From positions 20,564 through 62,980 of the forward strand of contig WELA01005604.1 of the NCBI GenBank assembly GCA_009602735.1: a DNA stretch of 42,417 nt. The letters run 5' to 3'. This document shows positions 1 to 11,246 of the stretch, piece by piece. The notes beneath the pieces were generated by a model that was given only the letters and a program-made list of their open reading frames with translations, searched no databases and was not told where the DNA came from. Numbering within the stretch: position 1 is the first letter of the stretch; every line of letters begins with the position of its first letter. Position numbers and translations under genes: made by a program. Source of the DNA: Mesotaenium endlicherianum (lineage: Eukaryota > Streptophyta > Zygnematophyceae > Zygnematales > Mesotaeniaceae).

Positions 1-1
1 C

Positions 2-30
2 AACACATACACACACACACACACACACAC
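2..30. repeat. CA microsatellite
   Basis: A run of CA dinucleotides followed by alternating GC-rich sequence (GTGCGCGC). It is a simple repeat with no other signal. Confidence 0.9.
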
Positions 31-383
31 GTGCGCGCACGCATGCAAGTAGCGCAGTCGATACAAGAAATGTACACACAGTCAGTGAAGGGAAGATTTC
101 TCCTCGAGACCCAATAATCCCCCTCCCAGCAGTCCTGGCTTACGAGTGCCCGTCCATTCTCGGGCCAAAGACACGCTCGCTCCGCCTATCGCAAGAATGG
201 CGTTCTGATTGGCGGAGGTAGACAGCTGGCGAGAGACCTTCCCAGGCAGCCCATCTCAGTCCGTGGGCTTGATATCAGACTCCCCTCTGAAGGCACTTTG
301 AAGGGGTGCCCCCTTTCCAGTCTCGTTTTGGTGAACGAACTTGTTAGTCTTGCTACACGACCATGGCAGGCTTAAAGAGGATG

Positions 384-492
384 GAAGGGGAAGGGACCGG
401 AGGGGAGGGGAGGGGAGGGAGGGGGGATGGGGGATGGGGGAGGGGAAGAGGGGGATGCGCGAGTGTGTCTGTGTGTGTGTGTGCACGCGCGC
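384..492. repeat. G-rich microsatellite followed by GT repeat
   Basis: The plus strand is almost pure purine from about 384 to 452 (GGGGA/GGGAGG units with G runs of 4 to 6), then changes to a GT-rich stretch ending in GCACGCGCGC. The G runs could form quadruplexes. Open frames across it are low-complexity and are not called as genes. Confidence 0.85.
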
Positions 493-2860
493 CCCCTCAA
501 CAAGTCGTTGCATTTCTGATTCATGTGCAAGGAAGCCATGGAAGCTCCAGCCATCGTCCCTTCCCCTATCCTAGAGAGAGCTTTCAGGACGCCACAGATG
601 AGACTAAAGTAGAAATGCACTTCCATGCCGAGCAAGGTGACACCCGTCGCCCTGTCAGCCCAAGCTGTCCAAAGGCGCCTCTTGGACTGACTGCTACAGG
701 TGAGCCCGGTAAGACCAGCCCTGTCATTCCTCCTAGCCCCTCCTGCTAGCTCAAGCAAGAGCCTATCCTGCACGCGGGAGCTGGCGCTCACACGTAGGAG
801 AAGCTAAGGGTAGAACCACTCACAGTAAGGGTGAGGTGCCCAAGGCCGTACATGAGCTGGCCATTGGCTGGCAGAATGAAGCAGAAAAGGAGCAGGAGCA
901 GGAGCAGGAGCTGGGGTAGGAGTGGGAGTAGGAGTCAGCGCAAGAGCGCCAGAAGTTCGAATGTGTGAAAAGGCTCTCACCTGCTTCCCTTCTCCTGGTG
1001 TGCGCCCCAAAGGACTGCCGCCTTCAATAGCCATGGGTCAATCAGTGGATGCCTCGGATACAGACACGGCTTATCTCCGCTCCTCCCCGTCAGCGCATCT
1101 GAACGTCAAGAAGACTCTCACACACAAATACCCAGCTGCTACTTTGCCACTCGGTCAATTCGACTTAAGGCTCTTTTTGCTGAAGCAGCATGGACTCACA
1201 AGCTCAAATCTCCTCACAAATGCAGTCCGCGTGCCAAACTAATTCCTTTAGCCTTGTGAAACTCTACTTCTTGGAAAAGATGGTCATGGCTTGGATTGAG
1301 AGACCTGGAGCTGAAGTTTGTAGCTGGAATCTCAGATGAGAGATAATATCGGGGACGAAATTCTTGAAGTGATCCACAGCCAGGCTTGTACCGGGATCGA
1401 GGACGCGGGAGGAAGGTGAGCGGAAGGCAGCGGAACGCAGCGCTAATAAGTGGATAGCATACGCCAAAGGGCGCTGACTTGGATGCAAATGATGGGCCAT
1501 CAATGACCATGAAAGACATGCGCAGACAGGTTCGCACCATCACTGCAAATGATTCAACCAGGCTTTTGGACTGCGTACGCATGCCTGGAAATGCCTGGGA
1601 AGTACAATAATTCTAGTATAAGTCAGACAGGAACGGGCGTCCGCAGGCGTCAGTGTCCAGAGACAACCATGTATAGCAATGATTTGCGATCGCGACGTTG
1701 CATAGGTCCTGTCGAAGGTGGGCGGCTCGAAACTGCCGCCATGTATATCACTGGTCCGCTTGGGTCTGGCAACCGGGACCTCGGAGTCTCGACTCTGGAC
1801 CCTGGAGTAACAACAGCGAGGACGTGTATATGTCGGTGTATGTAAAGTAAATTATTGTCGTCAGTATGGCGGTAACAGAGAGGGCGTCTCGAGAGTCGAG
1901 AGCCGAGCATTGCAATGTATTTTCTGAAACTAGCCGCACTATTTGTTTTTACCATTTAGAATGAATATAAAATAATTAGTCAACAAATCCTAAGCATATC
2001 TTCTCGGTATATAGACAACCTGCCGCTTTGGTATTTGCTCATATCTATTATCGAGGAGAAGCTTGTCGGAATGAAAAGGTTCATCCTCACGAGTCACGAC
2101 TCACGAGCTGAAGTCCGGCAATCTCTCGTGAGTTGATTGCCATTCTGATCTTTGTCGTCTAGTTTGTAATATTGATCACCTGGAGCAACATGGATGGACG
2201 TGACAATGGAGACAATGGCGAAAATTCAGTATCCTTCTGTTCAGCTCGGTTCTCAGCTGTTCTTCATTGGTTGTGGTTCACTCCAAATAGACGTGACACA
2301 GAAAAGCCTGCATGCGATTATCTGTGACATGTTCCAATCAGACCCCTGGATTCATAACTTTCTGGGTGTTATTTGCTATTTTGGATGTTATAAAACCCGA
2401 CTAAAAACAAAAGGATGTCTTTCTAAATCCTTAAGATTTTGAGTGGATGTCGTGTAAAATCCCAACATTCTCAATTTTCGCTATAAAATATGTCGTAGGA
2501 TGTTAGTACGCCATTACAAAAATCCCACCTAATTTTGTCGGGTGTTCTCGACACCCTGACCGTCGCCCAGAGCAGGCCAGAGGATGTTTGCAAAATTTTC
2601 CGAAATCCGCGAATTTTGTCGAATCCAGGGGCCTAGTTCCAATGTGTCCGACAAGTCCTCTACTTGCCAACCGACACGAAGACAACCTGTTGACTGGTCT
2701 CTGGGCCTAACTCCTGACCACTTTGCCTGAACACTTTGGTGACTCGACTCTCGAGCACTCTCGAGTCTTGAGATTGCTCAACCTGCTTTCGCGTCTCGAC
2801 TCTTTTAGCATTTTTGTTGCGGTTTGCTGATAGCCCTGCTTCCAGGTAAGGAGGATAGGT
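493..2860. other. No recognisable gene
   Basis: Both strands show only short open frames without recognisable domains. There is a GGAGCA/GGAGTA-type short repeat at about 888-935 and scattered copies of CTCGAGACTC-like words at about 1785, 1890 and 2740-2800. No tRNA, rRNA, LTR or convincing exon was seen. Exons of an unknown gene could be hidden here. Confidence 0.6.
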
Positions 2861-2869
2861 GGAGTGAAA

Positions 2870-3300
2870 CCGGTGCTCTATTTGTACTAAGTTTGCCTCG
2901 CAGCATTTCGGGCGTCCTGGTGCAATGTTGAGTATTCGAGAATTCAATAAGTGTCAACACGAAGTGAAGAGGAAGTTGAATAGTCAACTCGGAAATTGAA
3001 TGATTAATTCTTAGAATGGGGAATGAATGTACATTTAAATTGTTGATTGTAACAGTCTTAAGTTGTAACAAATATTTATCTTATATAAGGCTGCGCTCTT
3101 TTAGGAATTCTAAGAACGCATTATTCTATCGTTGGTCAGCATCTAACTGGAATATTTTCTAAAGTGCAAAAGTCAATATTCTAAAAGGAATAAGTAAGGA
3201 GTCGACTTTTGGATGTCACATATCTTTTAAAGAATTATTTATACACATCTATTTATGGCTAAGTGTGTGTATCTAACCTTACCTCCCCCCAAAAAATAAG
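2870..3300 (-). repeat. Possible 3' LTR remnant of a minus-strand retroelement
   Basis: On the minus strand the pol remnant at 3312-3839 ends with TAA and is followed within about 15 bases by a purine tract (TTTTTTGGGGGGAGG, 3284-3299), the usual place for a polypurine tract. AT-rich sequence beyond it contains a TATATAAG box (about 3079-3090, minus strand). That is the expected order PPT then LTR, but no second LTR copy is in the window, so neither the boundaries nor the LTR status can be proven. Confidence 0.3.
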
Positions 3301-3311
3301 GCCAACGCCGC

Positions 3312-3839
3312 TTAATCGGATTCCCTGAGGAGGTAAGGCTTCATCCTCGAAATATGGTTGATGTGCATGGTATGAAGAGGGGCAATGAGGCGGCAGCGGT
3401 AACTAAGTTCTCCCAAGCGTTGAGTGACTCTGTACGGTCCATGCCAATGGGTGAGAAGCTTTTGGGATAGTGTTTTTTTCATTGTATTCATGATGGATGA
3501 GGTATGCGTCACCAAGTTGAAACATGCAAACCGTGGCGGGTTCGTGGGGGGAGGAACGGACCGTTGTGTCTTACCCAAGTTCCTGGTAATGTAAGAACGG
3601 GGAAGTGGAAGTTTGTCCTCTAAGTGTGCCTGCCAACTGAGGGCATCACAGGATGGCCAAACGACAGATTTGAATGCGAGAGCGAAGGGCAAAGTGCCTT
3701 CGCGGACGTATAGGGTCTGGAAAGGAGAGTTCTTTTTGGAAGCTTGGATGGATAAATTGTGGGAGGCGATGAGGTATGGTAAGTATGAGTCTCAGTCAGA
3801 ATGTTGAGGATTGATATATTTAGCGAGCATGTACTTGAT
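3312..3839 (-). pseudogene. Truncated integrase C-terminal part of a Ty3/gypsy-like pol
   Basis: The minus-strand frame reads like the end of a retroelement integrase. The end of the catalytic core resembles the usual 'hN.S.h.S....PF...YGR' segment (ASHNLSIQAS, NSPFQTLYVRE). A DNA-binding tail follows (LLTHWHGPYRV, LHTMHINHISRMKPYL), ending in LLRESD and TAA. A TGA at 3792-3794 breaks the frame where integrases usually have Trp. The rest of pol is missing because LTR 3840-4558 abuts it. No chromodomain follows, so this is a different lineage from the other elements here. It is not functional. Confidence 0.7.
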
Positions 3840-4558
3840 CGTAATGAATCAGTATAGTACTAGATATAACATTTATTGAATTAGAATAATTAGTTCAGTT
3901 CAATTTACTGTATTTTAGTTAGTATTAAGTTTGCTAGACTCTTAGTAATATTCAATATAATGACTCAGCCGAGATCAGCAGGCTGAAGTCAACACAGGTC
4001 AGCTTGCTGACACAATCTTTGAAAGTCACCTGACTGCCGTACTCGATATCAGTGAACTGCCTAGATATGCATCTAAGTGTGATATGCTAGATGAATGGCC
4101 AGAGGACACCCTTGGGTGGATGGCGATTCGGGATGACGGGAGATTGCTGTGGATTTGGTTAGTCGAGGTCCTACCGACGTGGTTAACTCCCGGGTAGGCG
4201 GTGCCATCGCACTTGCCGTTGAACAGTAAACTCATTCCATGTACATAGGTTAGGTCATGCTCTCGAGTTCGGCATTTGAAAACGAGACCAACTCTCTTGT
4301 ACCGCTTACTGAGAGATATTTGAATCCAAGGCGAGAAGCCATTGATGCAAACTGTCTTCTAACCTTGCTTATGTATGAGTTTACTGATTGCATGATTGAT
4401 GCTCATTTACTTGCATTTGACTTATGAGTATTGCTTACGCTAGTCGTGTGGTCTTTGGCTGATTAATAAGTTCACTAGAAAATACCATAAAGATTACTTG
4501 CTGATATAAATATCTTCTATTAATTGGTATTCGCTTATTGGTAAGTCGATTCATTTTA
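3840..4558 (+). repeat. LTR of family A (A1 5' LTR)
   Basis: About 719 bp, homologous to the LTRs at 5867-6585, 14768-15491 (minus), 21882-22601 (minus) and 23675-24352. The family ends are TGTAATGAATC and GATTCATTTCA, an imperfect inverted repeat. Here the first base appears mutated (CGTAATG). The U3 part carries several CAGCAGGCTGA/TCAGCTTGCTGA-type inverted words. It is followed directly by the primer site. Confidence 0.85.
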
Positions 4559-4559
4559 G

Positions 4560-4571
4560 TGGCATGGGAGC
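4560..4571 (+). promoter_or_regulatory. Primer binding site (degenerate)
   Basis: TGGCATGGGAGC one base after the LTR end matches the intact family site TGGTATCCGAGC (6587-6598) with two changes. The sequence fits the 3' end of initiator tRNA-Met, the usual primer of plant and algal chromoviruses. Confidence 0.65.
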
Positions 4572-4590
4572 TCTTATCCCAGTTTTTTGC

Positions 4591-5866
4591 ATGGTAGCTG
4601 AGACCAGGATTCAAACTAGCCGCTCTCGAAGTATGAAAACAAAAACAATGATAATGTGGAAGGTCGGGCAGAGAGCTGAGTCTTTGGACCTACCACTTAC
4701 CTAGAGGCTTTGGAAAACACTGCAGGCAAAGAAGCGGCCGAAGAGGCGGCAGCCATTGCTGCGATAACAGCCCAGCAGGCTGAGGAAGAAAGATTAGCTA
4801 AAGTAGGGGAGGATAGGGAGATGAAGAGAAGGCGCCTGGTTGACGAGCTGACGGTGGAAGAATTCATGGCCGCCAAGGCCAACCGTCTTAACCCACCTCC
4901 TGTCACTGTCAATGCTACTGCATCTATGGATAGGATCCGGAAACAGTTGGACGCTGAGGGCAATGCAAATGCAGCAAAAAGGGGAAATGCCGAAGCTGCT
5001 GCTTTGCGAGATAATGCTGCTACTGCTGCTGCTGCTATAGCTGGGATGCCAAGACAGCCTGTTGATCTTAGTGCGTTGTTTGTACAAATGCAATCTCAGA
5101 TGGCTATCATGTATGAGTTCCAACGGGACGACAAAAGAATCATGGAAGCACTGATGTGTGACAGAGACCAACTGGGTTCTCAGTCCACTGGCGAAGGTAG
5201 AGGGCCAAGTAAGCCTAAGCCAAAGCCCCCTCAGGACTATGACCCTGAGGAAACAAGAAATATTATTTGATTAAATTTATCTTTGATGTTGAGCAGTGGT
5301 TGGACAACTATCCAAAACTGCAGGACTACGAGAAGGTCAACCACACCGGTGTTCTACTACGTGGGTAGACTTTGTTGAGAAGCTGCATGAGAAATTTGAT
5401 GTAATCAATCACCAGGAGAAAGCTATCTATGCAATGATCTCCTTGACGATGAGGCAGACCATCTCCGTCGCTGAGTACGCTCAGAAGTTCCAAGAGAACA
5501 TGATGAAGGAACCAGAACTGCCAGAGCGGTATAAGACAGCATACTTCAGGTATGCCTTGAAGTTCGAAGTCTCAAGTCATTTTGCTGAAAAAATTATGAG
5601 AAACAGGTTGACTCGATCTAGGATGCTGATGCCTGCGATCAGCAGCAGTTCAACCACAAACGTCAGAGTAGCACGCTAGTGGCTAAAGCCGTCAAAAAGC
5701 CCCATGGTTCCCTTTAATGCCATTGAAGGAGACCAGGCTGACGATGACCAAAAAGTAGAGCATGATGCTTACGAGTACAATGCTATTCAGTCTCGTGGTA
5801 GGGTTGAATATTCTCAAGGAGGCTTTGGAAGAGGTGGTGGTAGGACTAAGCCAAGACCAGCCTCAG
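4591..5866 (+). pseudogene. gag: gag of copy A1, 5' part
   Basis: Homologous along its length to the gag of A2 (from 6620). It has an Ala/Glu-rich N-terminal coiled-coil region (AAIAAITAQQAEEERLAK), the conserved PSKPKPKPPQDYDPE linker and the capsid part (FVEKLHEKFDVINHQEKAI, SVAEYAQKFQENMMKEPELP). Frames break near 5265 and again near 5590; about 80 bp of capsid sequence around 5345 (the segment containing DWWLYWKGERKAR in A2) is deleted. It is cut at 5866 by insertion of A2; the zinc-knuckle end resumes at 12248. Confidence 0.8.
5862..5866 (+). repeat. Target-site duplication CTCAG, left copy (A2)
   Basis: CTCAG lies directly before the A2 5' LTR and again directly after its 3' LTR (12243-12247). 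The gag frame of A1 joins cleanly when one copy is counted. Confidence 0.85.
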
Positions 5867-6585
5867 CGTAATGGATCAGTATATTGGTAGATATAATATA
5901 CATTTAAATATAATAGTTAAATAAGTTCAGCCTGCTGAACTTTATGTAGTATTGAGTCTGTTGGATTAAATATAATTATCAGTTTAATGACTCAGCCGGA
6001 AGCAGCAGGCTGAAGTCAACTTAAGTCAGCTTGCTAACACATTCTTTAACAGCCAGCTGACTTCCGTACTCGGTAGCAGCGAACTGCCTCGATATGCATC
6101 TAAGTGTGGTATGCTAGATGAATGGCCAGATGACATCCCTATGATAGATGGCGATTCGAGATGATGGGACATGGCGGTGGATTTGGTTAACCGAGGTCCT
6201 ACCAACGTGGTCAACTCCCGGGCAGGCGGTGCCATCTCACTGGCCGTTGAACAGTAAACTCATTCCATGTACATATGCTAGGCATTGCTCTCGAGTTCGG
6301 CATTCGGAAACGAGGCCAACTCTCTGGTACAACTTACTGAGAGAGATCTGAATCCAAGGCGAGAAGCCATTGATACGCACTGTCTTCCAACCTTGCTTAT
6401 GCATGAGTTTACTGATTGCATTATTGATGCTAGTTTACTTGCATTTGACTTACGAGTATTATTCACTGCTAGTGTGTTGTCCTTTGCCGTTTAAGCAGTT
6501 AACGAAAAATACCATAAAGATTACTTGCTGATATAAAGATCTTTATTAATTGCTAATCGCCTATTTGGTAAGTCGATTCATTTCA
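5867..6585 (+). repeat. LTR of family A (A2 5' LTR)
   Basis: 719 bp. It ends GATTCATTTCA, then a one-base spacer and the primer site. It contains a perfect 14-bp palindrome ATAAAGATCTTTAT at 6534-6547 that overlaps a TATA-like word (GATATAAAG), and U3 inverted words such as GTTCAG/CTGAAC. Confidence 0.9.
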
Positions 6586-6586
6586 G

Positions 6587-6598
6587 TGGTATCCGAGC
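6587..6598 (+). promoter_or_regulatory. Primer binding site (initiator tRNA-Met type)
   Basis: TGGTATCCGAGC starts one base after the LTR. It differs at one position from TGGTATCAGAGC, the common plant LTR-retrotransposon site complementary to the tRNA-iMet 3' end. Confidence 0.8.
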
Positions 6599-6619
6599 GG
6601 TTATCACAGTCTTCTTTGT

Positions 6620-8129
6620 ATGGTAAGGACAAGGTCTCAAACTAGCAACTCCCGAGACATGGAGAACCAGGATAACGAGAATGTCGAAAACCAGGCGGAA
6701 AGGCATGTAGCGGGAACCCGTACCTATTCTGAAGCAGTGGAATATACGGCAGCTAGAGAGGCTATAGATGAGGCAGCTGCTATTGCCGCGGTCGCAGCAC
6801 AGCAAGCTGAGGAGGAGAGAGCCAGATTAGAAGCTGAACAATTAGCAAAGGCTGCTGAAGATACAGAAAGGAGGGAAGGACAGCCATCTGACGAGCGCAC
6901 TGTTGAAGAACTTATGGCATCCAGGGCCAATGTTCTGAACCCACCTCCTGCTGTACAACTCAATGTACCCCTAGGTCAAATACGTGACCGGCTGAATGCG
7001 GCAGGAATTGCTGCTGCAGGAGCGAGAGGGATTGTTGAGGACACTACTCAGCGAGTAGATGCCAATGCTGCTGCTGCATTTGCTAGATTATCACCCCAGA
7101 GTGTAGACTTGGGAGCATTGTTCGTTCAAATGCAGTCGCAAATGGCGACCATGTATCAGTCCCAACAGGAGGACAAAAGAATCATAATGTCTCTACTGCG
7201 GGACAGAGACCAACTGGGTTCTCAAACCACTGGTGGTGGTGGCAGAGGGCCTAGCAAGCCCAAGCCGAAACCTCCCCAAGACTATGATCCTGAGGGCTAC
7301 AAAAAATATTACCTGATCAAGTTTCTCGCGGATGTTGAGCAGTGGCTGGAGAACTACCCAGAACTGCAAGATTACGAGAAGGTCAGGCACACCGGTGCGC
7401 TACTGAAAGGCAGTGCCGCAGACTGGTGGCTTTATTGGAAAGGAGAGCGTAAGGCTCGGCAACTCGGTGACCCTACGTGGGTAGAGTTTGTCGAGAAGTT
7501 GCATGAGAAGTTTGATGTCATCAACCAGCAGGAGAAAGCTATCTATGCGATGATCTCCCTGACACTGAAGCAGACCACTTCAGTTGCTGAGTTTGCTCAG
7601 AAGTTCCAGGAGAACATGATGAAACAGCCAGACTTGCCAGAACGGTATAGGATAGCATACTTTAGGTATGGCTTGAACTCCGAAGTTTCTGGTCATTTTG
7701 CTGAGAAGAAGTATGAGAAATTGGCTGACTTGATCCAGGATGCTGATGCCTGGGATCAGCAGCAGTTCAATCACAAGCGCCAGAGTAATGCTTTGGTGTC
7801 TAAGATTGTCAAAAAGCCCCACGGTTCCTACAATGCAGTTGAAGGAGACCAGGCTGAGGATAATCAGGGTGATGAATATGAGTATGAGTACAATGCTATT
7901 CAGTCTAGAGGTAGAGGTGGTCCCTCTCGAGGTGGCTATGGANCGAGGTGGTTTCTCTCGAGGCGGCTATGGAAGAGGTGGTGGTAGGACTAAGCTGAGA
8001 CCAGCCTCAGCAAAATCTGTTTGCTTCCATTGCCAGCAGACGGGTCACTTCAGAGAGCAGTGTCCAGTCAAGCACCTCCCAAAGGTCCAGAGAAATGACC
8101 AGCCTTTAAAAGACAGCAACAGTCAGTAA
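6620..8129 (+). pseudogene. gag: gag polyprotein of copy A2
   Basis: This is the structural protein that would form the particle. It starts MVRTRSQTSNSRDMENQ. Residues about 35-100 are an Ala/Glu-rich helix. The capsid domain follows the PSKPKPKPPQDYDPE linker (DWWLYWKGERKARQLGD, SVAEFAQKFQENMMKQPDLP). A Gly/Arg-rich stretch precedes one zinc knuckle, CFHCQQTGHFREQC (CX2CX4HX4C), near the end. An ambiguous base N at 7943 puts the two halves in different frames. The RGGFSRGGYG segment is duplicated here compared with A3. The frame may be whole if N hides a miscounted base. The stop is TAA 8127-8129. Confidence 0.85.
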
Positions 8130-8139
8130 ATCAGTAAAT

Positions 8140-10944
8140 GGTTATATTTCTCCCAGTAAATCACCTTACGGCGCACCCATCCTATTTGTTAAGAAAAAGG
8201 ATGGCAGTATGCGGATGTATGTGGATTACAGAGCTGTGAACAGAATTACAGTAAAGGACAAGTATGCTTTACTCAGAATCGAGGACTTGCTTGATACCCT
8301 CTCTGGTGCTAAGGTGTTCAATAAGATAGACCTCAAAAGTGGTTATTATCAAATCAGAATTGGTGAGGGGGATGAACACAAGACTGCCTTCCGCACACGT
8401 TATGGCCACTATGAGTTCAACGTGATGCCATTTGGACTGACTAATGCTCCCGCAACCTTCATGGGTGCTATGAATGACATATTCAGGCCTTATTTGGATA
8501 AGTTTGTGCAAGTTTTCTTGGATGATATTCTAATTTTCTCTAAAGATGAAGCTCAGCACACTGAACACTTAAAGACAGTCATGGACACTCTGAGAAAAAA
8601 TCACTTATATGCTAAAATGAGCAAGTGTGATTTCTTTAAGAAAGTATTAAATTCTTAGGCCACGTTGTCAGTAAAGAAGGCATCAGTGTGGATCCTAAGA
8701 AAGTCCAGACCATAAGGGACTGGCCAGTACCACAGTCTGTCTCTGAAGTTAGATCCTTCCTCGGGTTGGCTAACTACTATAGGAGATATATTGAGCAGTA
8801 TTCTACAAAGGCTAGTAAATTGACTGACCTTACTAAGAAAGACATCGGGTATGTGTGGGGGGAAGAGCAGCAGGCTGCCTTCCAGACCCTTAAAGATGCT
8901 CTTTGTTCTGCCCTGGTGCTAGCAGTGTATGACCCCAGCAAACCGGTGCAGGTGGTTATTGATGCCTCTGACTTTGCCATGGGTGCTATTTTGTTGCAGC
9001 CTACTGACAAAACCACAAAGGATGGTAAGGTACGACAGGAGTGGCATCCTGTGTTGTACGAGTCTATGAAATTTAATCCAGCGGAGATTAATTACTCGGT
9101 GCATGATAAAGAGCTGCTAGCTATCATTCATGTGCTCAAACAGTGGAGAGCATACTTACATGGTAAAGCTTTCAAGGTAATTACAGATTATCTAGCTCTG
9201 ACTCACTTTCAGAAGAAATTTAAGCTTTCGAGGAGGGAGAACCGCTGGAGCCAGATGCTGGAGCAGTTTCAAGTCCTGATCAACTACAAACTAGGGAAGT
9301 TAAATCCTGCTGATGCACTCTCTAGAAGACCTGACTTGCAAGAAAGGAACTTTAGTCAGCATGCTGTAGATAAAGTCCTGTGTGCACTCACTTCACTAAA
9401 GGTGAAAAAGTCCTTCCTTGAACAACTTAGGAAAGCCTACCTTTCTGACCCAACATTTGAGCCCAGCCCCACTACTGGTGTGTGTCGTGCTACTGCACTC
9501 GGGTTTAAGCTTAAGGGAGGGGTCTGGGTGACTGAAACCACTTCAGACAGGCTGAAGCTGGTCATTCCTAATAACTTGGAAATAAGGTCCCTTTTACTGA
9601 GTCAAGCACATGACAGTTTGCTGGGTGGGCATTTGGGGCAGGCCAAAACTGTCGGCAAACTGGCAAAACACTATCATTGGGAGGGATTACCTCGGGAGGT
9701 CTTGAAATACGTTAAGTCCTGTGACCAGTGTCAAAAGAATATGTCTAGGCACACACCACCGGGGGGCCTCTTACAACCGCTGCCCATCCCAGTTGGCCGC
9801 TGGGAAACAATATCCATGGACTGGGTGGTCACAATGCCACGAATTGCCAATGGGCATGATTCGATACTGGTAGTCGTGGATAAACTGACAAAAAATGGTC
9901 ATTTTTAATCCCAAAACTGTCAAAGTAACTGCACTCGAAACAGCAAGACAGTTGTACAACCATGTAGTATGCCAACATGGGCTACCTTCTAATATAATCT
10001 CGGATAGAGACTCAAAATTTACCTCTAAGTTCTGGAGGGCTTTAATGGGGTTAATGGGAGTCACACAGCTGCTCAGCACAGCAAACCACCCTCAGACTGA
10101 TGGGCAGACTGAGAGAACTAACCGAGTTCTGCAAGAGGTACTGAGTGCCTATATTAACCAAAAACAAGATAATTGGGATGACCTGTAACCTCAAATCCAC
10201 CTTGCGGTCAACAGTGCGGTGCACGCGTCAACGGGCAAGACTCCTTATGAACTAAGCCTGGGTAGAGTCCCTAAGTCTCCTTTAGATGTCCTAGGGGAGT
10301 CTTTAACGCACCCTGAAGGGATTGACAATCCGGTCTCCCTTTAGTTAACTCAGGAGTTTGCTGACACCCTGTCAGAAGTCCTACAAAATCTCCACAAAGC
10401 CCGAGAGAACCAACAAAAATACGCTAATCAGCACCGTCGAGAACTGACCTTTTCTAAGGGCGATTTGGTCAAACTCCATTCTCAGCACCTGTACCTCCCT
10501 GGTGTGGTCAAGAAAAAGCTTGGTCCTGTCTGGGTCGGTCCATATTCGGTGGTGCGACGTGTCGGTTAGAATGCTTACAAACTGAACATGTCAGCAGAAT
10601 ACAAGGGTCACCCAGTCTTTAATGTCTCGTTCTTGGAACCGTACATCAAAGGGGACACACTGTTCACAGGTCGGTTACCTGTCCAACCGGGACCGGTCCC
10701 AGCTGTCCAGGACGGTGACTCTGAGGAATATGAGGTTGAGGAGATTTTAGACGCGCGCTTGGTCCGTCGATCGTCTAAATATGTCATGAAGTACCTCATT
10801 CGATGGAAGGGTTACGATGCCTCTGGGGACACTTGGGAATTTAAGGACCATTTTGACCAATGCCAAAGGGGCGTCGAAACGGTTCCACCTTCGGGCGGCT
10901 GGAGCCCCTCCATAACGGTCATTTCAGTTGACACGGGAAGGTGA
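8140..10944 (+). pseudogene. pol: pol of copy A2: RT, RNase H, integrase, chromodomain
   Basis: It begins abruptly inside RT ([20 protein letters not shown]), 10 nt after the gag stop. RT has [11 protein letters not shown] (active site intact). RNase H has [16 protein letters not shown] and [10 protein letters not shown]. Integrase has the HHCC zinc site ([13 protein letters not shown]), then SMDWVV, SDRDSKF and DGQTERTNR as the D-D-E triad. The chromodomain lies at about 10726-10890 (YLIRWKGYDASGDTWE), marking a chromovirus that targets chromatin. Lesions: 1-nt loss near 8641 (stop at 8656), 1-nt gain near 9903 (stop at 9906), TAA 10186, TAG 10342, TAG 10567. Protease and about the first 70 residues of RT are absent. 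Confidence 0.9.
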
Positions 10945-10958
10945 CAGGAGGTCCTGTC
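10943..10958 (+). promoter_or_regulatory. Conserved inverted repeat at end of pol
   Basis: GACAGGAGGTCCTGTC: 7-bp arms with a 2-base centre, lying between the pol stop and the internal purine tract. The same hairpin is at 17561-17576 in A3. Its function is unknown; it could be an RNA element for ORF3 expression or a plus-strand priming feature. Confidence 0.45.
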
Positions 10959-10965
10959 TCCATTT

Positions 10966-10980
10966 AAGTTGGAGGGGAAA
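10966..10980 (+). other. Internal polypurine tract (second PPT)
   Basis: AAGTTGGAGGGGAAA just after pol matches the real 3' PPT of the family (AAGTTGGAGGGAT at 23662-23674, directly before an LTR) and its internal counterpart in A3 (17539-17553). It could prime plus-strand synthesis internally, or mark where an ancestral LTR stood before ORF3 was gained. Confidence 0.5.
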
Positions 10981-11246
10981 ATATATGACAGTTAGTGTGC
11001 GAGAGCGAGAAAGGGACAGTTTTGTGAATCCTAAGTGTCAGCATAGTGACAGATGGGACAGCCTGGCCCACATAAAGCACCTTGGGTGGAAGGAAAAAGG
11101 GCCTCGTGCAGCAATACATCACTTAACAGACATTCATACGTTTATGCCTAGCGCACAGCAACTACGTCAACTCCTAGCAATCACCCTGTAAGGTAAACGG
11201 GAGCGGATCCACCATACTAATACGAACTTACTTCCTTCCTACAATT

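Noticed and set aside
1214..1582. Minus-strand frame as a gene
   Set aside because: Open for about 120 codons but without a recognisable domain, promoter or splice context; kept as unassigned.
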